A DNA stretch of 64,000 nucleotides from Pseudomonas corrugata (GCF_001269905.1 NZ_LHVK01000005.1:1-64000), one strand, 5' to 3'; numbered from the stretch's first letter, positions 1 through 10,772 are shown. The notes: generated by a model from the letters alone, not told the origin. Program-made: numbers and translations.

Positions 1-63
1 GACTTGCATGTGTTAGGCCTGCCGCCAGCGTTCAATCTGAGCCATGATCAAACTCTTCAGTTC
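1..63 (-). rRNA. 16S ribosomal RNA, 5' end (partial)
   Basis: The reverse complement reads GAACTGAAGAGTTTGATCAT and continues into the GGCTCAG and AACGCTGGCGGCAGGCCTAA stretches, the universal 5' end of bacterial 16S rRNA in its Pseudomonas form. Transcription runs leftward out of the window, so only the first 63 nucleotides are present. The mature end at 63 is placed by recall of Pseudomonas 16S and could be off by a few bases. Confidence 0.97.
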
Positions 64-252
64 AAACATCTTTGGGTTTTGAGAAAACCCTAAACTTGGC
101 TCAGCAATCGTTGGTTACATCTTTGATTTCTCGCGGAGTAACTTGTGATGCTGATAATCTGTTGACTAGCAGTCTGACTCCACAAGCACCCACACGAATT
201 GCTTGATTCAGTTGTTAAAGAGCGGTGGATTGAGCCTTTCGTCTCAACCGAG
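64..252 (-). promoter_or_regulatory. rRNA leader with boxA antiterminator and processing hairpin
   Basis: Leader of the rRNA operon. On the minus strand GCTCTTTAACA at 223-213 matches the boxA element that recruits the Nus antitermination complex. Closer to 16S, gggtttt/aaaaccc (74-80 and 84-90) forms a perfect hairpin, probably part of the stalk cut by RNase III. No coding potential is credible here. Confidence 0.8.
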
Positions 253-258
253 GCGCGC

Positions 259-286
259 ATTCTACAGCGCCCCGTGTATCTGTCAA
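259..286 (-). promoter_or_regulatory. rRNA promoter proximal to 16S (TTGACA-16-TAGAAT)
   Basis: On the minus strand the -35 box TTGACA is at 286-281 and the -10 box TAGAAT at 264-259, spacer 16 bp. It is followed by a GC-rich discriminator (GCGCGCCTC), the kind that makes rRNA promoters sensitive to ppGpp. It is the nearest of three tandem promoters. Confidence 0.85.
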
Positions 287-318
287 GCGGTTATTTTGGA
301 AGTTTTCAAAGTTTTGCT
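287..318 (-). promoter_or_regulatory. Probable UP element of the proximal rRNA promoter
   Basis: Immediately upstream of the -35 box, the minus strand carries phased A-tracts (AAAACTT, GAAAACTT, CCAAAATAA). This matches UP elements that bind the RNA polymerase alpha C-terminal domain at rRNA promoters. The function is inferred from position and composition only. Confidence 0.55.
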
Positions 319-378
319 TTTCAAAACCTCAACAACTTCAACCACTTGCGCTTTCGATCTCTCGTTAGCGGGAGGCGA

Positions 379-406
379 ATTCTACAGCGTTAGTCGCTGC
401 TGTCAA
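379..406 (-). promoter_or_regulatory. rRNA promoter, middle (TTGACA-16-TAGAAT)
   Basis: Minus-strand TTGACA at 406-401 and TAGAAT at 384-379 with a 16-bp spacer, identical in both hexamers and spacing to the proximal promoter. The discriminator is GC-rich. It lies 120 bp upstream of the proximal promoter. Confidence 0.82.
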
Positions 407-580
407 CACCTCTTTTTCACCGCTTTCGACCGAGAAGATCGAGCGTCAACCGAGCCAGACAACCTGCCCTGTCAACTCCTTCCGCGACTTCGATGAACTG
501 AAGCCCTGCCTCGCCTGAAACCTTCTAACTCATTGAAACTCAAGGAGTTTTCCGTTTCGACTGCGCCGGAAGTGGGGCGA

Positions 581-608
581 ATTATAGAGACTCAGAATCT
601 GCCGTCAA
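581..608 (-). promoter_or_regulatory. rRNA promoter, distal (TTGACG-16-TATAAT)
   Basis: Minus-strand TTGACG at 608-603 and a perfect TATAAT at 586-581, again with a 16-bp spacer and a GC-rich discriminator. It begins only 15 bp after the tyrS stop codon, so it could also receive read-through from tyrS. Confidence 0.78.
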
Positions 609-623
609 CACCTATTTACAGTC

Positions 624-1823
624 TTACTCAGATTTCAGCGTGATACGCGCAAAAGCCTTCTTGCCCGCCTGGCATACATGGGTGGAACCCAGCTCATACA
701 TATAGGTGCGATCCACGACCTCACCATCTATACGCACCCCACCCGAACCCAGAAGGTCTCGCGCCATTGCCGCATTCTTGACCAATCCAGCCTTATTAAG
801 GACTGCTGCAATTGGCATAGACTCGGAAGCAGACAGCTCGATCTCCGGCAGGTCATCCGGAAGCTCGCCATCCTTCATGCGATTACCCGCCGCACGGTGA
901 GCATTCGCCGCAGCCTCTTCGCCATGGAAGCGGGCAACGATTTCTTCAGCCAGCTTGATTTTGATATCCCGCGGATTGGCTCCCGCCTCGACATCTGCGC
1001 GGAAGGCATTGATCTCATCCATGGAGCGGAAGCTCAAGAGCTCGAAATAACGCCACATCAACACGTCAGGAATGGAGACCAGCTTGCTGTACATGACTCC
1101 CGGCGCTTCTTGAATGCCAACGTAGTTGCCCAACGACTTGGACATCTTCTTCACACCATCCAGGCCTTCCAGCAGGGGCATGGTCAGGATGCACTGAGCT
1201 TCCTGACCATAACCACGCTGCAGCTCACGCCCCATCAGCAGGTTGAACTTCTGATCCGTACCGCCGAGCTCAACGTCTGCGCGCAATGCGACCGAGTCAT
1301 AGCCCTGCACAAGCGGGTAGAGAAACTCATGGATGGCGATTGGCTGATTGGTTGTATAGCGCTTATCGAAATCATCACGCTCGAGCATGCGAGCCACAGT
1401 GTACTGGGACGTCAGGCGAATGAAGTCCGCCGGCCCCATCTTGTCCATCCAAGTGGAGTTGAAAGCCACTTCGGTCTTGGCCGGATCGAGAATCTTGAAC
1501 ACCTGAGTCTTATAGGTCTCGGCGTTATCGAGCACCTGTTCGCGAGTCAGCGGCGGACGCGTTGCACTCTTCCCGCTCGGATCACCAATCATCCCGGTGA
1601 AGTCACCGATGAGAAAGATAACCTGATGCCCCAGATCCTGGAACTGGCGCAGCTTGTTAATAAGCACGGTATGGCCCAAGTGCAGATCGGGCGCCGTCGG
1701 ATCGAAACCAGCCTTGATACGCAGCGGTTGCCCGCGCTTGAGCTTCTCCACCAGCTCGGACTCGACCAACAGTTCTTCCGCACCACGTTTGATCAGCGCT
1801 AGCTGCTCTTCAACCGACTTCAT
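624..1823 (-). CDS. tyrS: Tyrosyl-tRNA synthetase
   Basis: Charges tRNA-Tyr with tyrosine in the cytoplasm. The 399-residue protein has the class I signatures: HLGH within [10 protein letters not shown] near residue 45 and KMSKS near residue 230, followed by a C-terminal S4-like RNA-binding segment ([11 protein letters not shown]). This is the TyrZ-type enzyme of pseudomonads. An in-frame ORF continues 21 codons upstream, but family members start at MKSVEEQ, so the start at 1823 is chosen. It lies codirectionally just upstream of the rRNA promoters and is divergent from the M23 peptidase gene. Confidence 0.96.
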   Translation of the reverse strand: MKSVEEQLALIKRGAEELLVESELVEKLKRGQPLRIKAGFDPTAPDLHLGHTVLINKLRQFQDLGHQVIFLIGDFTGMIGDPSGKSATRPPLTREQVLDNAETYKTQVFKILDPAKTEVAFNSTWMDKMGPADFIRLTSQYTVARMLERDDFDKRYTTNQPIAIHEFLYPLVQGYDSVALRADVELGGTDQKFNLLMGRELQRGYGQEAQCILTMPLLEGLDGVKKMSKSLGNYVGIQEAPGVMYSKLVSIPDVLMWRYFELLSFRSMDEINAFRADVEAGANPRDIKIKLAEEIVARFHGEEAAANAHRAAGNRMKDGELPDDLPEIELSASESMPIAAVLNKAGLVKNAAMARDLLGSGGVRIDGEVVDRTYMYELGSTHVCQAGKKAFARITLKSE

Positions 1824-2033
1824 AACAGACCCGCAAGGCTCAGATTCAAAGGGCCCCAACCATACAAGATCGCGCACCAAATACAAGGTTTGCCCAGCGC
1901 GCGGACACCAATCCGCAAGCAGAGCGCGGGCGGGCTTGCTTCAAAGGGGTTTTGGTTATATTTTATACAGTTATTTCATCTTCATCATGTCATTCATCTT
2001 TTCCAATTCATATTTTCAAAAGCCAAATTACCT

Positions 2034-3443
2034 ATGACCACCGAACCGTCTAAAGCGCCGCCGCTTTACCCAAAGACCCATCTGCTTGCCGCAAGTGGCA
2101 TCGCAGCCCTCCTTAGCCTGGCGCTCCTGGTGTTTCCTTCCAGCGATGTTGAAGCCAAAAAGACGACTCTGAGCCTTGAACTGGAAAGTCCTGCTGAACA
2201 ACTGACACAAGAACAAGACGCTGTCGAAACCGCTCAAGCCACAAACGAATCGGCCTCCTCTCCTTTCGCGCAGATAGACGATGGTTCCGAAGTCACATCC
2301 GAGGCCGCCCAGGGGCAGCCTCCAGCTGTGGAAGAGAAGCCGGGACACCATGAGGTGATCGTAGCCAAAGGCGACACGCTCTCTACCCTTTTCGAAAAGG
2401 TTGGCCTGCCCGCCGCATCGGTCCACGAAGTTCTGGCCAGTGACAAACAAGCCAGGGAATTCGCTCAGTTGAGACACGGCCAGAAGCTCGAATTCGAGCT
2501 CAGCCCGGAAGGACAGTTGACCAGCCTGCGCACCCGGCTGAGTGACCTGGAAACCATTACCCTGACCAAAGATGACAAGGGTTATGTGTTCAACCGCACG
2601 ATCGCCAAACCTATCGTGCGCTCGGCGTACGCTCATGGCGTGATCAACAGCTCGCTCTCGCAATCGGCCGCACGCGCCGGCCTTTCCCACAGCCTGACAA
2701 TGGACATGGCCAATGTTTTTGGCTACGACATCGATTTCGCCCAGGATATACGCCAGGGCGACGAATTCGATGTCATCTACGAACAGAAAATGGTCAACGG
2801 AAAGAGCGTCGGCAACGGCCCGATCCTGTCCGCGCGGTTCACCAACCGTGGCAAGACATACACGGCAGTGCGCTACATCAACAAACAAGGCAACAGCAGT
2901 TACTACACCGCCGACGGCAACAGCATGCGCAAGGCATTCATCCGTACACCGGTTGACTTCGCCCGCATCAGCTCAAAGTTCTCCGCGGGCCGCAAACACC
3001 CGATCCTGAACAAGATCCGCGCTCACAAGGGCGTCGACTATGCCGCTCCCCGTGGCACGCCCATCAAGGCCGCGGGCGATGGCAAGGTATTGTTGGCGGG
3101 ACGTCGTGGCGGTTATGGCAACACGGTAATCATCCAGCACGGCAATACCTATCGCACCTTGTACGGCCACATGCAGGGCTTCGCCAAAGGCGTGAAGACA
3201 GGCAGTACCGTCAAGCAAGGCCAAGTGATCGGATATATCGGTACCACCGGCCTGTCCACCGGACCGCATCTGCACTATGAGTTCCAGGTCAATGGCGTTC
3301 ACGTCGATCCACTTGGCCAGAAATTGCCGATGGCCGACCCGATCGCCAAGTCCGAGCGCGCGCGCTTCATGGCTCAAAGCCAACCCCTGATGGCTCGCAT
3401 GGATCAAGAAAAAGCCACGCTGCTGGCCTCGAGCAAACGCTAA
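2034..3443 (+). CDS. M23 family peptidoglycan DD-metalloendopeptidase with OapA/LysM-like domain
   Basis: Envelope peptidase predicted to cut peptide cross-links in peptidoglycan. The 469-residue protein has an N-terminal membrane anchor (about residues 17-35), a low-complexity acidic linker, an OapA/LysM-like segment (about 105-180) and a C-terminal LytM domain with the zinc ligands HKGVDYAAP (H and D) and HLHYEF (HxH). It is adjacent to anmK, which salvages products of wall turnover. The start MTTEPSKAP matches recalled Pseudomonas homologues, but no Shine-Dalgarno sequence precedes it. The leader (about 1945-2030) is strikingly AT-rich, with a possible -10 (TATATT at 1957). Confidence 0.9.
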   Translation: MTTEPSKAPPLYPKTHLLAASGIAALLSLALLVFPSSDVEAKKTTLSLELESPAEQLTQEQDAVETAQATNESASSPFAQIDDGSEVTSEAAQGQPPAVEEKPGHHEVIVAKGDTLSTLFEKVGLPAASVHEVLASDKQAREFAQLRHGQKLEFELSPEGQLTSLRTRLSDLETITLTKDDKGYVFNRTIAKPIVRSAYAHGVINSSLSQSAARAGLSHSLTMDMANVFGYDIDFAQDIRQGDEFDVIYEQKMVNGKSVGNGPILSARFTNRGKTYTAVRYINKQGNSSYYTADGNSMRKAFIRTPVDFARISSKFSAGRKHPILNKIRAHKGVDYAAPRGTPIKAAGDGKVLLAGRRGGYGNTVIIQHGNTYRTLYGHMQGFAKGVKTGSTVKQGQVIGYIGTTGLSTGPHLHYEFQVNGVHVDPLGQKLPMADPIAKSERARFMAQSQPLMARMDQEKATLLASSKR

Positions 3444-4538
<1,095 letters not shown>

Positions 4539-4567
4539 TTTCGCCTGGCTGATTTTCGTATAGCAAA

Positions 4568-4596
4568 ACGCCGCAGTGCCTTGGGCACCGCGGCGT
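4568..4596. terminator. Bidirectional hairpin terminator between anmK and erpA
   Basis: acgccgc(4568-4574) and gcggcgt(4590-4596) enclose a second pairing gtgcc/ggcac. It sits between two convergent genes, with AAAA on the left for minus-strand transcripts. The T-run on the plus side is weak, so it may act better leftward. Confidence 0.6.
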
Positions 4597-4620
4597 CATG
4601 TTGAAGCTACCGAGGGGCGA

Positions 4621-4971
4621 TCAGATCGAGAACGAAGAACCGCAACCACAGGTGGTAGTAGCGTTCGGGTTCTTGATCACGAAGCGTGAGCCTTCGAGAC
4701 CTTCCTGGTAGTCCACCTCAGCGCCGGCCAGATACTGGAAGCTCATTGGATCAACCACCAGACTGACGCCTTCGCGTTCGACGATAGTGTCATCTTCAGC
4801 CACCTCTTCATCGAATGTGAAGCCGTACTGAAAACCTGAACAACCGCCGCCCGTCACGAAGACGCGCAGCTTCAAACGATCATTTCCCTCTTCATCGACG
4901 AGGCTCTTCACCTTGTGCGCGGCACCGTGAGTGAATTGCAAAGCCGTGGGAGTGAAGGTTTCGACGCTCAT
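4621..4971 (-). CDS. erpA: Iron-sulfur cluster insertion protein ErpA
   Basis: A-type carrier that passes Fe-S clusters to apoproteins. The 116-residue protein has the three conserved cysteines of the family: one in [11 protein letters not shown] and two in the C-terminal CGCGSSFSI. An upstream in-frame extension of 26 codons is ignored because homologues start MSVETFTP. It is preceded by a gap holding a Pseudomonas repeat, then argC on the same strand. Confidence 0.95.
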   Translation of the reverse strand: MSVETFTPTALQFTHGAAHKVKSLVDEEGNDRLKLRVFVTGGGCSGFQYGFTFDEEVAEDDTIVEREGVSLVVDPMSFQYLAGAEVDYQEGLEGSRFVIKNPNATTTCGCGSSFSI

Positions 4972-5060
4972 GCTGAATATCTCCCGGCGCTGACGCCGCC
5001 ATAATGCCTGATGGCGGGCATTATCCGCTTCTCCTAGAAAATTGGTCAACTATTGAAAAA

Positions 5061-5117
5061 GCAGCGGCAAGCTTCGAGCTTTAAGCCGCAAGCCTGAGGC
5101 TCGCAGCTTATAGCTGG
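5061..5117. repeat. Imperfect AAGCT(T/G)C-type intergenic repeat
   Basis: The stretch gcaagcttcgagctttaag, followed by ccgcaagcc and agcttatagctgg, is an array of imperfect inverted AGCTT-rich units. Similar units recur between genes in fluorescent pseudomonads. It could fold into hairpins and act as an argC transcript end. The family assignment is from memory. Confidence 0.45.
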
Positions 5118-5126
5118 AAACTGCTT

Positions 5127-6161
5127 CTACGGCAGCATCCCCGCATGGGACAAGCCCAGCCGCTCATCCAGGCCGAACAGGATGTTCAAATTCTGCACTG
5201 CCTGACCAGACGCGCCCTTGACCAGGTTATCAATGACCGATAACACCACGACCAGATCGCCATCCTGTGGACGATGCACCGCAATCCGGCAGACGTTGGC
5301 ACCTCGTACACTGCGTGTTTCCGGGTGGCTGCCGGCCGGCATCACGTCGACGAACGGTTCGTCGGCATAACGCTTCTCGAACAGTGCCTGCAAGTCCACG
5401 GAGCGATCGGCAACGGTTGCGTACAGCGTAGAGTGAATGCCGCGGATCATTGGCGTCAGGTGTGGCACGAACGTCAGGCCGACGTCCTTGCCCGCCGCCC
5501 GGCGTAGGCCCTGGCGGATTTCCGGCAGATGACGATGACCTTTGACGGCGTAAGCTTTCAGGCTTTCCGATGTCTCGGAATACAACGAACCGACGCTGGC
5601 ACCGCGACCGGCGCCACTGACACCTGATTTGCAATCGGCGATCAGACGCGAGGCATCGGCAAGGCCGGCCTCAAGCAGCGGCAGGAAGCCCAATTGCGTA
5701 GCGGTCGGATAACAACCCGGTACCGCGATCAGCCTCGCCTGCCTGATTTTTTCGCGATTGACTTCCGGCAGTCCGTAGACCGCCTCGTCCAGCAGATCAG
5801 GGGCACCGTGGGGCTGCCCGTACCATTTGGCCCACTCATCTGCGTCCTGCAGGCGGAAGTCCGCCGACAGGTCGATGACCTTGGTCCCGGCGGCCAGCAG
5901 TTCACCCGCCAGAGCGTGGGCGACACCATGAGGCGTAGCGAAGAACACTACATCGCAGGCGCCCAGAGTCTTGACGTCCGGAACGCTGAACGCCAGGCCA
6001 TCGTAATGGCCTCGCAGGTTCGGATACATGTCGGCAACGGCCAGACCAGCCTCGGATCGGGAGGTAATGACCACCACCTCAGCTTGCGGATGCTGTGCCA
6101 ACAGACGCAGCAGTTCGACACCGGTGTAACCCGTGCCGCCGACGATACCGACCTTGACCAT
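5127..6161 (-). CDS. argC: N-acetyl-gamma-glutamyl-phosphate reductase
   Basis: Third step of arginine synthesis: NADPH-dependent reduction of N-acetylglutamyl phosphate to the semialdehyde. The 344-residue protein has the N-terminal Rossmann motif [17 protein letters not shown] and the catalytic cysteine in [11 protein letters not shown]. It also has [12 protein letters not shown] and the C-terminal dimerisation region. The start MVKVGIVGG at 6161 is preferred over the 30-codon upstream extension. It is divergent from hemJ across a 133-bp promoter region. Confidence 0.96.
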   Translation of the reverse strand: MVKVGIVGGTGYTGVELLRLLAQHPQAEVVVITSRSEAGLAVADMYPNLRGHYDGLAFSVPDVKTLGACDVVFFATPHGVAHALAGELLAAGTKVIDLSADFRLQDADEWAKWYGQPHGAPDLLDEAVYGLPEVNREKIRQARLIAVPGCYPTATQLGFLPLLEAGLADASRLIADCKSGVSGAGRGASVGSLYSETSESLKAYAVKGHRHLPEIRQGLRRAAGKDVGLTFVPHLTPMIRGIHSTLYATVADRSVDLQALFEKRYADEPFVDVMPAGSHPETRSVRGANVCRIAVHRPQDGDLVVVLSVIDNLVKGASGQAVQNLNILFGLDERLGLSHAGMLP

Positions 6162-6294
6162 AAACCTGCCCTCAACAAACCCACTGGAAAGCCGTCGATG
6201 ATAGGGGCCGCGCGGCTTGCCGACAACCGCCAAGGTGACGTGTGGCCGCATGAATGACTACTATCGAACTACCGTAAACTGGGAATCACCAAAA

Positions 6295-6726
6295 ATGCTC
6301 TATCTGTGGCTCAAAGCACTTCACATTGTCAGTCTGGTCTGCTGGTTCGCTGGCCTGTTCTATCTGCCTCGCCTGTTTGTCTATCACGCTCAAAGCGAGG
6401 ACAGCGTGAGCAAGGAACGCTTCAGCATCATGGAGCGCAAGTTGTATCGCGGCATCATGGGACCCGCGATGATTGCCACCCTGGTGTTTGGTATCTGGCT
6501 GCTCAGCCTCAACGCCGGCGCCTATTTCAGCCAGGGTGGCTGGATGCATGCAAAGCTGACCCTGGTGGTGGTTCTGATCGGTTATCACCATATGTGCGGC
6601 GCCCAGGTAAAACGCTTCGCTCGCGGCGAAAACATCCGCAGTCATGTCTTCTATCGCTGGTTCAATGAAGTACCGGTATTGATATTACTGGCTATCGTCA
6701 TCCTGGTCGTCGTTCGGCCGTTCTAA
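6295..6726 (+). CDS. hemJ: Protoporphyrinogen oxidase HemJ (CopD-like membrane protein)
   Basis: Inner-membrane protein that oxidises protoporphyrinogen IX to protoporphyrin IX in heme synthesis. It has 143 residues and four predicted membrane helices. The first contains LHIVSLVCWFAGLFYLPRLF with the conserved histidine, and the third KLTLVVVLIGYHHMCG contains the conserved lysine and histidines. ATGs at 6217 and 6250 would add non-homologous residues, so the start is set at MLYLWLKALH. Confidence 0.88.
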   Translation: MLYLWLKALHIVSLVCWFAGLFYLPRLFVYHAQSEDSVSKERFSIMERKLYRGIMGPAMIATLVFGIWLLSLNAGAYFSQGGWMHAKLTLVVVLIGYHHMCGAQVKRFARGENIRSHVFYRWFNEVPVLILLAIVILVVVRPF

Positions 6727-6758
6727 CCTCCAATCGCACTTCATCCGGGGCACTTTCA

Positions 6759-7727
6759 ATGTCGCTACCCGCATTGCTTGAACAACGCTTGCGCCTGCCC
6801 GTCGTGGCGGCGCCGATGTTTCTGATCTCCAATCCACAGCTGGTGCTGGCTTGCTGTCGTAATGGCATAGTTGGCAGCTTCCCGGCACTGAACCAGCGCG
6901 AAAGCAGCGGTTTCAAGATATGGCTGGAAGAAATCGAAGCGGGGCTGGCGAGCATGGCGAACCCGGCGCCCTATGCGGTCAACCTGATCGTCCACCAAAG
7001 CAATCCGAGACTCCAGGCTGACCTCGCCATCTGCATCGAGCACAAGGTGCCGATCGTTATCACCAGCCTCGGCGCAATCAAGGAATTGGTCGACGCCGTT
7101 CATAATTACGGAGGCCTGGTATTTCACGACGTGACCACACGTCGTCATGCCGAGAAAGCCGCCGAAGCCGGTGTTGACGGGCTGATCGCCGTTGCCGCCG
7201 GTGCGGGCGGACATGCTGGGACCTGGAGCCCATTTTCGCTGGTCGCCGAAATCCGCCAGTTCTTCGACAAGACCGTGCTGCTTGCGGGATGTCTGAACCA
7301 CGGCCATCAGATTCTGGCTGCGCAGATACTCGGCGCTGATTTGGCCTACCTGGGAACACGCTTTATCGGCACGACTGAAAGTCACGCGCCTGACGCCTAT
7401 AAAGAGATGTTGCTCACATCCCGAGCCGCGGACATCGTGCATACTCCCGCCGTGTCCGGTGTGCCGGCGAGTTTCATGCGCCAAAGCCTGGAAAACGCAG
7501 GTTTTGACCTGACCGCCCTGCAAGGCAAAAGTGACGCAGCTTCCGGTTCGAAACTCAAACCATTGAACGATGAAGCCAAAGCCTGGAAAACCGTCTGGTC
7601 CGCAGGTCAGGGCGTTGGGGAAATAAGTGATTTGCCAAACGTCGACCAGTTGGTGGCACGCCTGGATGAAGAATACCGTAAGGCCCAGGCCCGAGCGGTA
7701 CAGCTTGGCGGCCGATGGCCCCGCTGA
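6759..7727 (+). CDS. Nitronate monooxygenase / 2-nitropropane dioxygenase family flavoprotein
   Basis: FMN enzyme of the NMO family, which oxidises alkyl nitronates; the natural substrate here is unknown. The 322-residue TIM-barrel protein has the usual N-terminal PVVAAPMFLISNPQLVLA. It also has the FMN-phosphate region GAGGHAGTWSPF, with the class I-type catalytic histidine in GHAG, and GADLAYLGTRFIGTTES. It lies 32 bp after hemJ on the same strand. Assignment to the family is firm; substrate is not. Confidence 0.9.
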   Translation: MSLPALLEQRLRLPVVAAPMFLISNPQLVLACCRNGIVGSFPALNQRESSGFKIWLEEIEAGLASMANPAPYAVNLIVHQSNPRLQADLAICIEHKVPIVITSLGAIKELVDAVHNYGGLVFHDVTTRRHAEKAAEAGVDGLIAVAAGAGGHAGTWSPFSLVAEIRQFFDKTVLLAGCLNHGHQILAAQILGADLAYLGTRFIGTTESHAPDAYKEMLLTSRAADIVHTPAVSGVPASFMRQSLENAGFDLTALQGKSDAASGSKLKPLNDEAKAWKTVWSAGQGVGEISDLPNVDQLVARLDEEYRKAQARAVQLGGRWPR

Positions 7728-7777
7728 AATCGGCCTGATCAAGCAACATTAAACTTTCAATGACAAGGATGCCCGGC

Positions 7778-8734
7778 ATGAGCGAAACCCGTTTCAACAT
7801 CGTATTCGACGGAGCCCTACTGCCGGGCGTCGATGCGGCCACAGCCAAACTCAACCTCGCCAACCTGTTCAGGAGCGACATCAGCGCCATCGAGCGACTG
7901 TTCGGCGGACACAAGGTGGCCCTGAAAAGCAACCTGTCCCAAACCGAGGCGCAGAAGTATCTGGAAGCCCTCAACCAGAGCGGGATTGATGCACGCATCG
8001 AAGCCGAGCCAAGCCTCCAGCTGAATCTCGACGAAGTGCAGCAATCGTCACAGTCAACGACAGCGCGCGCCCCTGAATCGCTCATCGAGCCGATCTCCCC
8101 TTATGCGCCACCCCGGGCCCAGGTCGGTGACGCTGTTGCCGAGTACGCCACACTCAAGCCGTTCAGCTTCGAAGGACGTATCGGGCGCCTGCGATACCTG
8201 GCCTGGACCATGGCCCTGACCCTGGTCGTGATGCTGGTGGTCGGCGTGGCCTTTGCTCTTGGGGCAGCATGGATTTTCACCTCGGGTTCGATAGCTGCAA
8301 TGATCGTCGGTGGTTTGCTGGCAGCGGTCGTATTCCTCGGTTTTGCCTTCGTCAGTATCCAGTTCAACGTCCAGCGCCTGCATGATCTTGGCTGGTCCGG
8401 CTGGCTGTGGCTGCTGAACCTCATCCCGTTCGTGGGCAGCGTCTTTCCGTTTGTGCTTATTTTCGCTCCCGGCAATGAAGGCGCCAATCGCTATGGCCCT
8501 CCTCCCCCACGTAACAACACCGGGGTCAAGGTGCTCGCGTCGCTCTGGCTCGTCATGATCGTACTGATCATCTTCGCCACGGTCGCTGGCGTCTTCAGTG
8601 CCATCGAACAGGATTACGGCACCGGCTCGCTGAGCAGCTATGAGAGCAGCGAATCCATGGATGAAGATGCAGCCGAACCTGCCGAAGAACCTGCCGAGGC
8701 AGAGGCACCTTCTGTAGACTCCGAGGAACAGTAA
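7778..8734 (+). CDS. DUF805 family membrane protein
   Basis: Function unknown. The N-terminal 110 residues are soluble, with a segment resembling a ribosome-L7/L12-like small domain (FDGALLPGVDAATAKLNLANLF). A DUF805 region of four membrane helices follows (about residues 125-270), with the family signature FEGRIGRLRYLAW and QRLHDLGWSGWLWLLNLIPFVG. The tail is acidic and Glu/Ala-rich. An AAGGA at 7765-7769 sits 8 bp before ATG 7778, so the ATG at 7760 is rejected. Confidence 0.85.
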   Translation: MSETRFNIVFDGALLPGVDAATAKLNLANLFRSDISAIERLFGGHKVALKSNLSQTEAQKYLEALNQSGIDARIEAEPSLQLNLDEVQQSSQSTTARAPESLIEPISPYAPPRAQVGDAVAEYATLKPFSFEGRIGRLRYLAWTMALTLVVMLVVGVAFALGAAWIFTSGSIAAMIVGGLLAAVVFLGFAFVSIQFNVQRLHDLGWSGWLWLLNLIPFVGSVFPFVLIFAPGNEGANRYGPPPPRNNTGVKVLASLWLVMIVLIIFATVAGVFSAIEQDYGTGSLSSYESSESMDEDAAEPAEEPAEAEAPSVDSEEQ

Positions 8735-8796
8735 GCGCCCTTCGTTCCAGTGACAGTCAAGTCCACAGGCGACGGGCCGTTGCGATGGAGAACTGC

Positions 8797-9585
8797 ATGA
8801 CCCGTTACGCCCTGATCACTGGTGCCTCCGGTGGCATTGGCCTGGCCATGGCCGAAGCCTTGGCCAGGCGCGGCCGCAATCTGCTGCTGGTGGCCCGACA
8901 GCGTGATCGGTTGGAAAGTATTGCAATAGAATTGACCCAGCGGTTTGGCGTGGAGGTACTTTTTCGGGCATGCGACCTGGGAGAGCCGCTACGTCTTTCA
9001 GGTTTCCTGCTGGAGCTGGAGGAAAGCGAGCGGCAGATCGATCTGCTGGTCAACTGCGCGGGGATTGGTACCTGTGGCCCATTCCTGGGCCAGGACTGGA
9101 TGACTGAACAGGACCTGATCGAAGTCAACATCCTCGCCCTGACACGCCTCTGTCACGCCGTCGGTAATAGCATGGCACTGCATGGGGGCGGTCAGATCCT
9201 GAACGTCGCCTCGATTGCAGCTTTCCAGCCGGGCCCCTGGATGAGCACCTACTACGCCAGCAAGGCCTTTGTGCTGCACTTCTCCGAAGCCCTGCGAGTC
9301 GAACTGAAGAAATGTGCTATCAAGGTGTCGGTCCTTTGCCCAGGCCCGACCCAAACCGGTTTCTTCGCCAAGGCACATCTCGACGAACAGAAACTCAAGG
9401 ACGGTAAACTGCTGATGAGCCCGGAAGAAGTGGCGCTGTATGCCGTGCGCGCGCTCGACAGAAACCGGGCAATCATCATCCCCGGGCGCCGCAACCGCTG
9501 GCTCGCCGCGCTGCCGCGGCTAGGCTCGCGATGGATGGTGCGGAGCATCGCCGGCCTGATCAACAAGGCGTACTGCCCACGCTGA
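8797..9585 (+). CDS. Short-chain dehydrogenase/reductase
   Basis: NAD(P)-dependent oxidoreductase of the classical SDR family, substrate unknown. The 262-residue protein has the cofactor motif TGASGGIGLAMA at the N-terminus, NCAGIG, and the catalytic serine region NVASIAAF. The YxxxK pair is in STYYASKAFVLHF. GGAG at 8787-8790 lies 6 bp before the ATG at 8797, which decides the start over the ATG at 8785. Confidence 0.9.
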   Translation: MTRYALITGASGGIGLAMAEALARRGRNLLLVARQRDRLESIAIELTQRFGVEVLFRACDLGEPLRLSGFLLELEESERQIDLLVNCAGIGTCGPFLGQDWMTEQDLIEVNILALTRLCHAVGNSMALHGGGQILNVASIAAFQPGPWMSTYYASKAFVLHFSEALRVELKKCAIKVSVLCPGPTQTGFFAKAHLDEQKLKDGKLLMSPEEVALYAVRALDRNRAIIIPGRRNRWLAALPRLGSRWMVRSIAGLINKAYCPR

Positions 9586-9665
9586 ATGAAATTTGAATGG
9601 AAACCCGGGCTCAACCGCCGAACCTTCAGTACACTCGACTTCCACAACCAAAGGGAGAAACAGCT

Positions 9666-10004
9666 GTGGATACTTTGTTTACCAAGATCATCAACCGGGA
9701 AATCCCCGCGAATATCCTCTACGAGGATGACCAGGTCCTGGCATTCCACGACATCGCCCCACAGGCGCCAGTACATTTCCTGGTCATTCCGAAAAAGCCG
9801 ATTCGCACCCTCAACGACCTGACCGAGGAAGACAAAGCACTGGCCGGGCATATCCTGTTCACAGCCCAGCGCCTCGCCAGAGAACAGGGCTGCGAGGACG
9901 GCTTCCGGGTGGTGATGAACTGCAATGAACTGGGTGGGCAGACCGTCTATCACATTCATATGCACGTACTCGGGCAGCGCCAGATGAACTGGCCACCGGG
10001 TTGA
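9666..10004 (+). CDS. HIT family nucleotide-binding protein (HinT-like)
   Basis: Small histidine-triad hydrolase that cleaves purine nucleoside phosphoramidates. The 112-residue protein carries the triad HIHMHVLG near its C-terminus and begins with the usual VDTLFTKIINREIPA. The start is a GTG at 9666 preceded by AAGGGAG; an upstream ATG at 9597 adds residues with no family match. It precedes coq7 by 73 bp. Confidence 0.93.
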   Translation: MDTLFTKIINREIPANILYEDDQVLAFHDIAPQAPVHFLVIPKKPIRTLNDLTEEDKALAGHILFTAQRLAREQGCEDGFRVVMNCNELGGQTVYHIHMHVLGQRQMNWPPG

Positions 10005-10077
10005 TACCCTGACCCAACGCAAATCCTGAGCGGCCGATTGGGTTAAACTGGCTGCCATGATTTTTCCGGAGGTAAGC

Positions 10078-10725
10078 ATGACTACCCAACGTCACTACTC
10101 GCCGATTGACCGCCTGCTGTTGCAAGCCGATGCCGCCATGCGCACGCTGTTGCCCTTCAGTGGTCAACCGTATCGCCCATCACCGGCCATCGTACAGCCG
10201 GATACGCAACTGAGTGACGAGCAAACCCGCCATGTTGCTGGGCTGATGCGTATAAACCATACCGGCGAAGTCTGTGCCCAGGCGCTCTATCAGGGCCAGG
10301 CGCTGACCGCAAAGCTGCCGAAGGTACGCGAAGCGATGGAGCACGCCGCCGAGGAAGAAGTCGACCATCTGGTCTGGTGCGAACAACGCATTCGCCAGCT
10401 GGGCAGCCACACCAGCGTACTGAATCCACTGTTCTACGGGATGTCATTCGGGATTGGCGCAGTGGCCGGGCTGATCAGCGATAAAGTCAGCCTCGGCTTT
10501 GTTGCGGCGACCGAGCATCAAGTGTGTAAACACCTGAATGAACACCTGGATCAATTGCCGGCGGAGGATGAAAAATCGCGGGCGATCCTGGAACAGATGC
10601 GCGAGGATGAAGAGCATCATGCCGAAAGTGCCCTGGAGGCCGGTGGTTTCCGCTTTCCAGCGCCAGTGAAATTCGGCATGAGCCTGCTGGCGAAGGTCAT
10701 GACCAAGAGTACTTATCGGATCTGA
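10078..10725 (+). CDS. coq7: 5-demethoxyubiquinol hydroxylase Coq7 (di-iron)
   Basis: Hydroxylates the demethoxy-ubiquinone ring in ubiquinone synthesis; replaces the flavin enzyme UbiF of E. coli. The 215-residue four-helix protein shows the di-iron ligands in NHTGEV, EEEVDHL, EHQV and [15 protein letters not shown] at 10068-10072 positions the start at 10078 rather than the ATG at 10057. Confidence 0.95.
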   Translation: MTTQRHYSPIDRLLLQADAAMRTLLPFSGQPYRPSPAIVQPDTQLSDEQTRHVAGLMRINHTGEVCAQALYQGQALTAKLPKVREAMEHAAEEEVDHLVWCEQRIRQLGSHTSVLNPLFYGMSFGIGAVAGLISDKVSLGFVAATEHQVCKHLNEHLDQLPAEDEKSRAILEQMREDEEHHAESALEAGGFRFPAPVKFGMSLLAKVMTKSTYRI

Positions 10726-10772
10726 CGGAAGCGTCCCCGTGACAAGGTGATTTATCCCTATGCTTCAGGAAC

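Noticed and set aside
199..496. Small ORFs in the rRNA leader.
   Set aside because: They lie over rRNA promoters and boxA on the opposite strand and have no ribosome sites or homology.
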